Shown here piece by piece: positions 43,344 to 52,029 of a stretch of DNA of 64,000 nt. How positions within the stretch are numbered: position 1 is the first letter of the stretch; each line of letters starts with the position of its first letter. The notes beneath the pieces were generated by a model. That model was not told where the DNA came from, searched no databases, and saw only the letters and a list, made by a program, of their open reading frames with translations. Source of the DNA: Shouchella clausii (lineage in GTDB: Bacteria > Bacillota > Bacilli > Bacillales > Bacillaceae_D); contig NZ_CP019985.1 of assembly GCF_002250115.1 (NCBI RefSeq), positions 434,001 to 498,000 on the forward strand, written 5' to 3'. Made by a program: the position numbers and the translations under genes.

Positions 43344-45225
43344 ATTCTTCAGAGCGATCAAACATATCGTTGTCTGGCTCGAAAAAGCGAAGTAAATCAC
43401 CATAAATGATTTTATCGGAGTACTCTAAGTCTGATTGCGCACGTGGGATAAACTCTTCACAGCTTGATGGCTCTTCCATCTCTTCTCCTGTATGTTTGTC
43501 ATAACACGTGTTGCTGGCGTACACAAGATCGTCCGTGATAAAGTTGCCATTACGCAAAACCGCATACGACTCATGTTCCGGAGAAAACAAGTCGCTGCCA
43601 AACTGGATGTCCTCTTTTGTCGACAGACCGAGCAAATGCATGAGCGTTGGCTTAATGTCAATTTGCCCGCCGACTGTGTCGAATGTTTTTCCTTCATGGC
43701 CCGGAATATGAATGATCAACGGGACACGTTGAAGCTGGACAGAATCAAATGGAGTAATTTCCTCTTTGTCTAGATACATGGCCATTGCCCTGTTATGGTT
43801 GTCAGAAATTCCGTAATGGTCTCCATAAAGGATAAAGATGCTGTCTTCATAAAGGCCGGCTTCTTTTATATCCTCAAAAAACTGCTCCACCGCATAATCC
43901 ATATAACGGACAGTCGGGAAATAACGGTTTAACGTGCCGCTGTTCGAATCGTACTCCTCAATCATTTTGTCTTCCTCGTCCAGTTCAAATGGAAAATGGT
44001 TTGTCAGCGTAATAAACTTTGTATAAAAAGGCTGAGGCTGTTCCTTGAGCAAGTCAATCGACTGTTCGAAAAACTCCTTGTCTTTTAAGCCCCAACCGAC
44101 TGAATTTTCCTCCGTTACTTCATAAGAATCGACATCAAAAAAGCGGTCATACCCGAGTGTGTCATAAATGACATCACGGTTCCAAAACGTTCGGTTATTG
44201 GCATGCATGACAGACGAGTAGTAGCCATTCTCCCCTAAAATTTCCGGCAACGCATTGTAATCGTTTTGGGCATGGGTAAAGAACACGGCGCCACTGCTTC
44301 GGCCAAACAGCGAATTGGCGACAATAAACTCAGAATCCGATGTTTTGCCTTGTTCCGTTTGGTGGTAAAAATTCTCAAAATAATAACTTTCTTCTTTTAA
44401 TTGGTTTAAAAACGGCGTGATTTCTTGTCCATAAACATCGTTGTCAATGACAAAACTTTGCAGCGACTCAAGGGAAATCATAAACACATTTTTGCCTTCA
44501 GCCACGCCAAATAAATCTGGGTTTGGCTCTTTATGGTTTGCCTGTGTATAGTTTTTCACTTCGACAATGTCGGAACTATCGGCTAATACACGCTGTGCTC
44601 TCGATTGTGATTGCAAAAAGACGTCGTAAATATGGAAGTTAAAAACGCCGATGTTTTTAACGATCATATCCCTGTCAAAAGAGCGCGTAAGCAGTTGTGG
44701 ACGTTCTGTTTGCGCTAGGGATAGATTCCCTAAGAATAGCAAGATCGCCAAAGCAAAGATCAAGCTAGGTTCTCTTTTTAAGCGTCCCACTACAGGCACT
44801 TTTTTACGTGCGACCAAAATCCAAAGTACAGCAACATTTGTAAATAAGAATACATCCCAAAAGCTCATCAGCTCAAATACGCTGCCAGATAAATCTTGCA
44901 TATTGTTGGTTTGCAGCAGTACAGGAAGGGTCAAGAAGTCGGTATAGAACCGATAAAACAACAAATTGACGTACAAAATGAGTGAACCGACAAACGATAG
45001 GACGACAACCATGATGTTGCGCATTCTGTTTTTGAATAACAGGGCAATCCCTAAAAGCAGGACAGACGAACTGATCGGATTAATGAGCAGTAAAAATTCT
45101 TGCATCATGTTATCGGCAGGGATCGCAAACGCGACTTTGTAAAGCACGTACGTTGTTATGGTTAGCAACGCGACAGCCAGCCAATAAAATGTCAGTCGCC
45201 TGAAGCCGGCTTTAATTTTTGTCAT
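43342..45225 (-). CDS. LTA synthase family sulfatase (LtaS/YfnI/YqgS-like)
   Basis: 627 residues. About five N-terminal transmembrane helices are followed by an extracellular alkaline-phosphatase-fold domain. The Mn ligand E253 is in MISLESLQSF, the nucleophile T295 in EQGKTSDSEF, and the later ILYGDHYGISDNH carries metal ligands. The family polymerises glycerol-phosphate from phosphatidylglycerol into lipoteichoic acid or primes it. The C-terminus has an extra acidic stretch with two cysteines (ASNTCYDK, EPSSCEEF) that could form a disulfide. Which paralogue function applies is not clear. Confidence 0.92.
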   Translation of the reverse strand: MTKIKAGFRRLTFYWLAVALLTITTYVLYKVAFAIPADNMMQEFLLLINPISSSVLLLGIALLFKNRMRNIMVVVLSFVGSLILYVNLLFYRFYTDFLTLPVLLQTNNMQDLSGSVFELMSFWDVFLFTNVAVLWILVARKKVPVVGRLKREPSLIFALAILLFLGNLSLAQTERPQLLTRSFDRDMIVKNIGVFNFHIYDVFLQSQSRAQRVLADSSDIVEVKNYTQANHKEPNPDLFGVAEGKNVFMISLESLQSFVIDNDVYGQEITPFLNQLKEESYYFENFYHQTEQGKTSDSEFIVANSLFGRSSGAVFFTHAQNDYNALPEILGENGYYSSVMHANNRTFWNRDVIYDTLGYDRFFDVDSYEVTEENSVGWGLKDKEFFEQSIDLLKEQPQPFYTKFITLTNHFPFELDEEDKMIEEYDSNSGTLNRYFPTVRYMDYAVEQFFEDIKEAGLYEDSIFILYGDHYGISDNHNRAMAMYLDKEEITPFDSVQLQRVPLIIHIPGHEGKTFDTVGGQIDIKPTLMHLLGLSTKEDIQFGSDLFSPEHESYAVLRNGNFITDDLVYASNTCYDKHTGEEMEEPSSCEEFIPRAQSDLEYSDKIIYGDLLRFFEPDNDMFDRSEE

Positions 45226-45418
45226 GAATTTTACTCTCCTCTCATGAACTTTGCATTTAAAACTTACTTCCGCCTAACTGTTGTCTATTTGGCGGGATAG
45301 AAAACGGTTTTATATGTCATCAAGCAAAAACAGTCATTTGCCATTCAAGCAATCAGTTTATCAAAATTTCTGCTCCTTGAACATAGTTCCTTTGACATCA
45401 CGAACTTTCACATCGTTT

Positions 45419-46171
45419 TTACAACTTCTTGACATTTCCCAGATATTCTTCAAGGGTAATAAAGTGGTTGTAAATGTCGTTGGCTACATCGCCCACATAG
45501 CGCAAGTGCCATGGTTCATAGCCATACCCTGTTATTCCTTCTTTTTCGGCCGGATAGCGTATAATAAAGCCGAACTGGTGGGCGTGTTCCGCAACCCACT
45601 GCCCTTCTGCCGTTAAACCAAAATCCTCAATCAAGCCATAATCGACAGAAGCGCTGCTAATATCCATCGCCAACCCCGTTTGATGTTCACTGTGCCCTGG
45701 CATGGCCACTAAATCTTGGTCTTCTCCTTGATTTTCAAGCGCTTCTTCATATAAAAGCTCTTGTCGTTCGTAAGATCTAAAACCTGATATGGCAAACAGT
45801 TCATAGCCTTCCTCTGCTGCGGCAGCAAACAATGCTTCCAAAGCTTTTGCAGCTTCTGCCCTGAGATAACGCCTGTCATCTTCCTCATCAAAAGGAAAAG
45901 GAACATTCGGGATGGTTAAGTCGCCAGGTCGATAATCTTCCGGAAGGCGGTAATCTTTATTGACGTTGACCACAATATTGTCCGGATTCATAATGGTCAT
46001 TTGCCCATTTACGACCTCAGTTTCGTTAAAATAACGCTCTTCTAAGAAAAAGACAGGTGCAGAATCACCGCCTTTTTTCATTTCCTCTTCATGTAGTTGC
46101 GGATGAGAATCTCCTCCGCAAGCTGTAATAACCACGAGTGCGCAAACAAAAGGGATAACAAGTTTGAGCAT
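45419..46171 (-). CDS. VanY-type D-alanyl-D-alanine carboxypeptidase lipoprotein
   Basis: 250 residues. The signal peptide ends in the lipobox VITAC. The M15B metallopeptidase domain has SGFRSYERQ, the zinc motif GHSEHQTGLAMDIS and EPWHLRYVG. It trims the terminal D-alanine (or acts as an L,D-type LdcB enzyme) from murein peptides outside the cell. GAGGAAGG precedes the start. Confidence 0.93.
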   Translation of the reverse strand: MLKLVIPFVCALVVITACGGDSHPQLHEEEMKKGGDSAPVFFLEERYFNETEVVNGQMTIMNPDNIVVNVNKDYRLPEDYRPGDLTIPNVPFPFDEEDDRRYLRAEAAKALEALFAAAAEEGYELFAISGFRSYERQELLYEEALENQGEDQDLVAMPGHSEHQTGLAMDISSASVDYGLIEDFGLTAEGQWVAEHAHQFGFIIRYPAEKEGITGYGYEPWHLRYVGDVANDIYNHFITLEEYLGNVKKL

Positions 46172-46522
46172 AGTTCTACCTTCCTCAAAGGTTTAATTTC
46201 TTCACTATAGCACAGCTCGTCCGGATAGAAAATCCCCTTCAGGTAGGATTTATTGACGATCATTCAACGGTTTGCCATAAGCGTAGACAGGATAAGGCTT
46301 GCTCCGTAACGGACGTTTGCTTGTAAGCTTGGCATATCCATTATTGTATGTTAGAGATACAGGTTCTATGTCTAAGCCTAATGAATTGATTTAGTCGCTT
46401 TCTGTTTTGATACCCAACATTCTGAAAACGAAACGCGCTCTTCCTTTTTTAATCCGTATAGGTGTAAAAAAGGAATAATCGGGTATCAATAGGGAACAGA
46501 AAAAATTGGAGGGACGATTGCA

Positions 46523-46831
46523 ATGGGACGGAAACGTTATTTTGTTACAATCGATATGGCAATGATGCGCCTCTCGACCACGAAAACGCCTGACAATACG
46601 ATCCAATATGAGATCTATGCAACTGATGAGGAAGCAGACAAAATTAAAGCGCTGCTGGAGCAAATCCGATCTGAAGACTTTCGTGAGGAACAAGTTTTTC
46701 AACATCCGTTTCAAGAAAAGAAAGCCGACCAAGAAAAAGAAGCGACACAAAATGAACTTCAAGAGTTGTATCAAATCATTTATGATTTAGGGACAATTGA
46801 AACAAAAGAAGTCGTGAAAGATTTAAAGTAA
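46523..46831 (+). CDS. Hypothetical protein, acidic, possibly coiled coil
   Basis: 102 residues, no family recognised. The first 45 residues look like a small beta sheet (KRYFVTIDMAMMRLSTT, IQYEIYATDEEADKI). The rest is charged and helical with many Glu, Lys and Gln residues (EEQVFQHPFQEKKADQEKE). GGAGGG lies nine bases before the ATG and a terminator follows, so the gene is probably real and monocistronic. Confidence 0.7.
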   Translation: MGRKRYFVTIDMAMMRLSTTKTPDNTIQYEIYATDEEADKIKALLEQIRSEDFREEQVFQHPFQEKKADQEKEATQNELQELYQIIYDLGTIETKEVVKDLK

Positions 46832-46845
46832 GTGAGCGATGTAAA

Positions 46846-46885
46846 GGGAGGGAGCGGCAATTTACCAAGCCGTCTTCCTTTTTTT
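46846..46885 (+). terminator. Terminator after the hypothetical gene
   Basis: GCGGC with upstream GGGAGG-like bases pairs to GCCG...TTCC (with G-T pairs), followed by TTTTTTT. Confidence 0.65.
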
Positions 46886-46927
46886 GTGGTACAATTAGGA
46901 TAACGCTTTCAAAAGGTGGTTAGTACA

Positions 46928-47560
46928 ATGGAAATGAATGGATTCATGGGAGGGATTTACAAAGCTGCCGAGTGGATCATGCGGCTTGCCATCGTCAACT
47001 TGCTTTGGCTTGGGTTTACATTTGCTGGACTGATTGTTGGCGGGTTGTTCCCAGCAACACAGGCTGCTTTTGCCGTTTGCCGCCAATGGATTCGTGGAGA
47101 AACAGATATCCCTTTGTTCAAAACATTCCTTTCGTACTTTAAAAAAGACTATTGGAAAGTACAGCGCCTCGGCTTGATACTCGTCCTAATCGGTTTTGTC
47201 CTAGTAGTTGACGTCATGTTTATTTACAACCATACCAACCCTTATGTGACGATGCTCGCCGTGCCGATTCTTCTTCTTTGCTTTTTGTATATATTAACAG
47301 CCGTTTACGCGTTTACGTTATTTGTCCATTACGAGATGCCCGTTTCTCGCTTATTAAAACATGCTGTCCTTCATGTGCTTGTTCGTCCTTTTCTGAGCAT
47401 AGGCATGCTAATCACATCGTTTGCTGTCTCTATACTCATGCTTCGTTTCCCAGGCGTTCTTCCTTTTTTCGGTGTGTCAGTCCCCGTCTTTTTACTCATG
47501 TGGTTTTCCCATACGGGATTTGTCCGCAACGAAGAAAAACAACGGAGCCAAGCCGCATAG
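46928..47560 (+). CDS. YesL family membrane protein (DUF624)
   Basis: About 210 residues from ATG 46928 (AAGGTGG upstream). There are four to five hydrophobic segments, with the DUF624 patterns LAIVNLLWLGFTFAGLIVGG and FPATQAAFAVCRQWI. YesL-like proteins often accompany carbohydrate ABC transporters, but none is here. Function unknown. Confidence 0.85.
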   Translation: MEMNGFMGGIYKAAEWIMRLAIVNLLWLGFTFAGLIVGGLFPATQAAFAVCRQWIRGETDIPLFKTFLSYFKKDYWKVQRLGLILVLIGFVLVVDVMFIYNHTNPYVTMLAVPILLLCFLYILTAVYAFTLFVHYEMPVSRLLKHAVLHVLVRPFLSIGMLITSFAVSILMLRFPGVLPFFGVSVPVFLLMWFSHTGFVRNEEKQRSQAA

Positions 47561-47706
47561 CTTGGCGCTGATTTTGATGTGCTTTTCTCACTGGGAAAAG
47601 CATATTCGGTTCAAAGCCAGCTAACGCTCCCCCCTATTCCCGTAATGAAAACGGCTCTTGGTTGTTATAGCCTTGCATTCCTTAATAGAAAGGACAGATC
47701 GTTACA

Positions 47707-48858
47707 TTGCTTCTCATATCGAAAAAAACGGCACGCGCCTTTTTGCATAAAACGTTTATCGCCACACGCTATTCAAGCATGCCCGACCTTCTTAATGGCT
47801 TGGAAGCGATTCAACTTGATCCTGTTGCCGTCATTGAGCGTAATCACCATTTGACTGCAAGTTTGCGAATGAAACGGTATAACCCAGCTGAATTAGAGCA
47901 GCTGCTTGAAAAGCAGCAAGCATTCGAATACTACGCCCAAGCTGCCTGCTTATTGCCGATCGCCGACTTTCCCTTGTTTGAAGATGTTCGGCAGCGGCTC
48001 TTAACAGCTTGTGCTTCCGATTTAACCGCCCACAAGGATGCCATTCGCGTCATATTCAACCGACTGGCAACCGAAGGTCCTCTCGCTTCAAACGCCTTTC
48101 AAAGCGAACGAAAAGTGATTGGTGGTTGGGATACAAACAGCGCCTCCACTAAAGAAACGTCTCATGCCTTGCAACTGCTCTTCCTAACAGGGCAAATCCA
48201 AGTCGTAAAACGCCAGGGGGCGAAACGGTTTTTTGCATTAACGGAAGATGCGATTCCAAACCATTACTTGAAATCGCCTTTGTCGACACAAGAGCGGACA
48301 AGGGCGTTACTCCTTAAATATGCACGCGCGTACCGGTTATTTAGCGCTGACGATCCCCGTTATGGATGGCAGAAACACCGAGCTGCAACGCGAAAAAAAT
48401 GGCACGCACAGCTTGTTGAGGAGGGAGTCTTGACTGAAGTGGCGATTGAGGGCGTAAAACGGCCTTATGCCGTGCTTTCAACAGATGTGGACGAGCTGCT
48501 TTCACTTAATGACAATCAACCTAAAGGCATTGCGTTCCTATCGCCGCTAGACCCTCTTTTATGGCGGAGAGAACGTTTGCAAGATATTTACGACTTCCAC
48601 TACCGCTGGGAAATTTACACGCCAAAAGCAGCCCGGAAAGTGGGCCCCTACGGCATGCCAATTCTCTGGAACGGAAAGCTAATCGGCCAAATTTCGCCAT
48701 TAATGAATCGGGAAACCGCCACTTTACATATTGAAAACATTGTGGTTGAGCCTTCATTCAAATGGACTCCAACAAGAAAAAAAGCGTTTGCCCGGGCATT
48801 GGATCACTTAGCCAAACGAGTCGGCGCAAAACAAGTTGCTTATGACTGTTTCTTATAG
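47707..48858 (+). CDS. Winged-helix DNA glycosylase of the YcaQ/AlkX type (HTH_42)
   Basis: 383 residues of the AlkZ/YcaQ superfamily, a stack of winged helices. The catalytic motif is Q36-L37-D38 in EAIQLDPVAVIERNHHL, matching the Q-x-D version used by E. coli YcaQ (AlkX), which unhooks interstrand crosslinks and removes N7-alkylguanine adducts. Further family signatures are LLFLTGQIQVV and FLSPLDPLLWRRERL. The start is TTG 47707 with GAAAGGAC upstream, not fully certain. Confidence 0.82.
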   Translation: MLLISKKTARAFLHKTFIATRYSSMPDLLNGLEAIQLDPVAVIERNHHLTASLRMKRYNPAELEQLLEKQQAFEYYAQAACLLPIADFPLFEDVRQRLLTACASDLTAHKDAIRVIFNRLATEGPLASNAFQSERKVIGGWDTNSASTKETSHALQLLFLTGQIQVVKRQGAKRFFALTEDAIPNHYLKSPLSTQERTRALLLKYARAYRLFSADDPRYGWQKHRAATRKKWHAQLVEEGVLTEVAIEGVKRPYAVLSTDVDELLSLNDNQPKGIAFLSPLDPLLWRRERLQDIYDFHYRWEIYTPKAARKVGPYGMPILWNGKLIGQISPLMNRETATLHIENIVVEPSFKWTPTRKKAFARALDHLAKRVGAKQVAYDCFL

Positions 48859-48861
48859 GCA

Positions 48862-48894
48862 AAAAAACGAAACGCCCACATTGCTTGGGCGTTT
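48862..48894. terminator. Terminator hairpin, first copy
   Basis: AAAAAAA, then AAACGCCCA pairing with TGGGCGTTT. The same 26-bp hairpin sequence recurs at 49048-49073, the two copies bracketing a repeat element. Confidence 0.75.
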
Positions 48895-49047
48895 GAGGTT
48901 GTCGACAAAGTCGATAACCGCCCTCAGACTGATAGAAAACGCTTGTCAGACGAGGAGTGCAGCCGAGGGAAGATGCGAATAGAACGGGGGTTCATGAGCA
49001 TATGACCGAGGCAAACGACGAAGTATGCGAGCGTTTGTCTACAGTCT
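48895..49047. repeat. MITE-like element between duplicated terminators
   Basis: The core 48925-49048 begins CAGACTGATAGAAAACGCT and ends with the complement of CAGACTGTAGACAAACGCT, about 20-bp imperfect terminal inverted repeats. It carries GCGAATAGAAC and GGGGGTTCATGAGC inside. The stretch before it (48898-48918) folds into a TCGAC/GTCGA hairpin. No coding capacity. The same internal words recur at 52960-53085. Confidence 0.65.
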
Positions 49048-49079
49048 GAAACGCCCACATTGCTTGGGCGTTTCATTTT
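49048..49079. terminator. Terminator hairpin, second copy
   Basis: GAAACGCCCA pairs with TGGGCGTTTC, followed by ATTTTTT. It is probably the original terminator shared by the converging genes. Confidence 0.75.
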
Positions 49080-49823
49080 TTAAGACAAGCGTTGTATGTT
49101 GTTAAAGCTAATTGAAATGCTTTCTAGAGGGGGCCGCTCACAAATGTCCTGTTCGACAAAAAAGTAGCGAGCGCCTGCTTCTTTCCCTGCCTGGATAATG
49201 CCTTTTATATCCAATGTTCCCTCTCCAACCTCGGCAAACGACTTATCGGTTGCTTTCATGTCTTTCAAATGAACCATTGGCACACGTCCAGTGTATTGGT
49301 TCATGTAACGTTTGGCATCCACACCCGCAAACTCGACCCAGTACGCATCACATTCTAATTGCACATGTTCCTCTGTTGTCTGACTTAACAACAAATCAAG
49401 GGCATACTCGCCATCGAATGTTTGCAATTCGAAATCGTGGTTATGGTAGCAAAATCCAATGCCAGCTTCTTTGCAGGCATTTCCAACCGTTTCAAGATCT
49501 TTCGTCAATTCGAGGTAATCGTCTTTTGCCTGCCGCTCTTCTGGCGTTAAGTATGGGCAGACAATATAATGAACACCGACTTCTTTATGGTAGGCAAGTA
49601 CATCGTCAAGAGACTCACGAAGCTGAGCAAGAGGCACATGACTGGACCATGCTTCTAGACCAATTTCCTCTAACATTGCTTTTATCTCTGAAGCAGAGTG
49701 GTCGCCAAAACCAGCAAATTCGACACCCGCATACCCAATCTCTTTTACTTTTGCTAATGTGCCTTTAAAGTCTTTTGCCAATTCGTCACGCAGTGTAAAT
49801 AAGGCAATTCCCCATTTATCCAT
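49080..49823 (-). CDS. Sugar phosphate isomerase/epimerase family TIM barrel (operon gene 3)
   Basis: 247 residues of the AP_endonuc_2 fold. WGIALFTLRDELAKDFKGTL opens the barrel, IGYAGVEFAGFG is the first strand-loop, and metal ligands are in FCYHNHDFEL, QLECDAYWVEF, MVHLKDMK and YFFVEQD. The group includes IolE, IolI and tagatose/xylose epimerases. It is the last gene of a three-gene operon with a Gfo/Idh/MocA enzyme, so it probably acts on the oxidised sugar or its product. The exact substrate is unknown. Confidence 0.87.
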   Translation of the reverse strand: MDKWGIALFTLRDELAKDFKGTLAKVKEIGYAGVEFAGFGDHSASEIKAMLEEIGLEAWSSHVPLAQLRESLDDVLAYHKEVGVHYIVCPYLTPEERQAKDDYLELTKDLETVGNACKEAGIGFCYHNHDFELQTFDGEYALDLLLSQTTEEHVQLECDAYWVEFAGVDAKRYMNQYTGRVPMVHLKDMKATDKSFAEVGEGTLDIKGIIQAGKEAGARYFFVEQDICERPPLESISISFNNIQRLS

Positions 49824-49834
49824 GCTTTTCCCCC

Positions 49835-50872
49835 TTATTTGATGGTTGCAACAGACACAAACGTTTTGGACTTCGTTGACTCCAGCGCTGCAAGGACCGT
49901 GCGTAATGATTCCATTGCCGATTCTCCTGTAATGGAAGGAGTGCGGTCATTGGCAATCGCATCAACAAACTCGTCAATCACACCACTTGCGACTTGCCCA
50001 CCAGCTTCATTGGTGGCAATTGCCCCCACTGAATACCTTTCGATTGTGCCATTTGCTAGCTTTACAACGACTTGGACATCAGGATCATCGTGTATTTCCA
50101 ACACGCCTTTTTCGCCGTAAATCGATGTCGTGTTGTCTTCGCCTTTGTAGTACGTCCAACTTGCCGCCATCGTGCCAATTGCTCCGTTTTCCATGCGCAG
50201 TAACGTTGTTGCATTATCGTCTACATCCGCATCCTTATCGAGTGTCTCAACAAATGCAGCCACTTCAGCCACTTCTTCGTCAAAAAGCCAGCGCATTAAA
50301 TCAATTTTATGGACGCCTAAATCACCCATTGCGCCAACAAAAGCCTTGTCTTTTTGAAAGAACCACGTGTCTTTGCCTTGAATGCTCCAGGAATCAGGGC
50401 CACCATGGCCAAATGTCGTTTTAAATGTTAACGGCTTGCCGATTTTTCCAGATTGCAAGATTTCTTTCGCTTTTACATGGGGCGGCATAAGCCTTTGATT
50501 GTGACCTATCATCAACTTGACATTGTTGGTTTTAGCGGCGTCAATCATCTGTTGCGCTTCTTCGATCGAAGTGGCCATTGGTTTTTCGCACAATACATGG
50601 CAACCAGCGTTTGCTGCATCAATCGACACTTGTGCATGGTCCACATTTTGTGTACATACACTAACTGCATCAATCTTTACATCTTTAAGCATAGCTTCGT
50701 GGGAATCGTATACAAGTTTGACTCCATATTGATCAGCGAGTTTTTGAGCGACTTCGATGTTTAGATCACAAAAAGCGACCAGTTCTACATTTGGATTGGC
50801 CGCATATTCAGGTACATGGCGGTGGATGGCAATCGACCCGCAGCCAACTACTGCTACTTTCAATTTCGACAT
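49835..50872 (-). CDS. Gfo/Idh/MocA family dehydrogenase (operon gene 2)
   Basis: 345 residues from ATG 50872 (GGAGGAG nine bases upstream). VAVVGCGSIAIHRHVPEYA is the NAD(P) loop, and CEKPMATSIEEAQQMIDAA contains the catalytic-site EKP lysine. GDLGVHKIDLMRWL is the conserved substrate-side DxGxHxxD-type motif. It belongs to the same family as inositol and glucose-fructose dehydrogenases. Flanked by two isomerase-type genes with gaps of 11 and 14 bp. Confidence 0.9.
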   Translation of the reverse strand: MSKLKVAVVGCGSIAIHRHVPEYAANPNVELVAFCDLNIEVAQKLADQYGVKLVYDSHEAMLKDVKIDAVSVCTQNVDHAQVSIDAANAGCHVLCEKPMATSIEEAQQMIDAAKTNNVKLMIGHNQRLMPPHVKAKEILQSGKIGKPLTFKTTFGHGGPDSWSIQGKDTWFFQKDKAFVGAMGDLGVHKIDLMRWLFDEEVAEVAAFVETLDKDADVDDNATTLLRMENGAIGTMAASWTYYKGEDNTTSIYGEKGVLEIHDDPDVQVVVKLANGTIERYSVGAIATNEAGGQVASGVIDEFVDAIANDRTPSITGESAMESLRTVLAALESTKSKTFVSVATIK

Positions 50873-50886
50873 TGTCTTTCTCCTCC

Positions 50887-51855
50887 TTACAGCCACCACA
50901 TGTCTGGAGCTGGCTCTTTCATTAAAACTTGTTGCAAATTGGAAACAGCTTTTTGGAACCCTTCGTCAATGGACATTAACCCGTCCTCATGTTCAATGCT
51001 GACTGCACCGTCATAACCTACAAGGCGCAAAGCACTAATAATATCTGCCCACGTTTTCAGGTCGTGCCCATAGCCAACTGAGCGGAAGTACCAGGCCCGA
51101 TCTTGCATATTTGCATAAGATTGCATATCAAGTAAACCGTGCATATTGACATTTTCTTGATCGATGTACGTATCTTTTGCATGGAAAAAGTGGATGGCAT
51201 TATGCTTGCCTAGAATTTTAATGGCTGCAACTGGATCGATTCCTTGCCACCATAAATGGCTAGGGTCTACATTTGCGCCAATCGCTTCGCCGCACGCTTC
51301 ACGGAGTTTTAACAACGTCGCTGGCGAATGTACTAAAAAACCACCATGCAGTTCAAGGGCAACCTTGACATTGTGATCAGCTGCATATTGGCCCCATTCG
51401 CTCCAGTAAGGGATCAGTTTTTCTTGCCATTGCCATTTCAATATATCTCCATACTCATTCGGCCATGGGGCAACAGGCCAACTTGGCTGCTTGGCGCCTT
51501 CATACGCTCCTGGCGTTCCTGAAAAAGTAGTAACGGTCGGCACTTCTAGCTTTTCTGCCAATTGGACTGTTTTCACAAAGGCATCATGCGACTGCTTAGC
51601 AAAATCGGCATCTGGCGTAAGGGCATTGCCATGGCAGCTTAAGCTAGAAATCGTCAAACCGCGATCCTCTACCGCCTTTTTAAACGCTTTCAATTTCGTC
51701 TCATTTTCGAGTAGTTCACCTGGATTGCAGTGCGCGTTCCCAGGATACCCTCCTGTACCAATCTCGACTGTTTCTAGGCCGAGCGCTTTTACATGGTCTA
51801 GCATTTCTTCAAACGGCTTTTCCGAAAATAGGACAGTAAACACGCCTAATTTCAC
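50887..51855 (-). CDS. Sugar phosphate isomerase/epimerase family TIM barrel (operon gene 1)
   Basis: 322 residues. Barrel start MKLGVFTVLFSEKPFEEML, metal and substrate residues in VALELHGGFLVHSPATLL, GANVDPSHLWWQGIDP and IHFFHAKDTYID, and a late VSIEHEDGLM. It is longer than gene 3 and closer to the YcjR-like group found beside Gfo/Idh/MocA dehydrogenases. The GTG start follows AGAGGAGGGG. It is the first gene behind a promoter carrying a cre site, so repression by CcpA on preferred sugars is likely. Confidence 0.87.
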   Translation of the reverse strand: MKLGVFTVLFSEKPFEEMLDHVKALGLETVEIGTGGYPGNAHCNPGELLENETKLKAFKKAVEDRGLTISSLSCHGNALTPDADFAKQSHDAFVKTVQLAEKLEVPTVTTFSGTPGAYEGAKQPSWPVAPWPNEYGDILKWQWQEKLIPYWSEWGQYAADHNVKVALELHGGFLVHSPATLLKLREACGEAIGANVDPSHLWWQGIDPVAAIKILGKHNAIHFFHAKDTYIDQENVNMHGLLDMQSYANMQDRAWYFRSVGYGHDLKTWADIISALRLVGYDGAVSIEHEDGLMSIDEGFQKAVSNLQQVLMKEPAPDMWWL

Positions 51856-51888
51856 TTTTACCCCTCCTCTGAAATCGATCTCATATTA

Positions 51889-51904
51889 ATGATAACGCTT
51901 TCTA
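51889..51904 (-). promoter_or_regulatory. CcpA catabolite-responsive element (cre) at the isomerase operon promoter
   Basis: On the minus strand TAGAAAGCGTTATCAT fits the cre consensus WTGNAARCGNWWWCAW at every position but one. It lies just downstream of a TTAAAA/TACAAT promoter (17-bp spacer), at the expected transcription start, which is the geometry of catabolite repression. Confidence 0.75.
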
Positions 51905-52029
51905 GATTATTGTACTTCTTTTGCTGTTCTATTTTAACCCCTTTTTTTGATTTTCCTAAAAAAGATTTTGCGTTTGGTCTACGCCGAAAACGGCTATACG
52001 AACATTAATACGAATTCTGGAGGGAGAAA

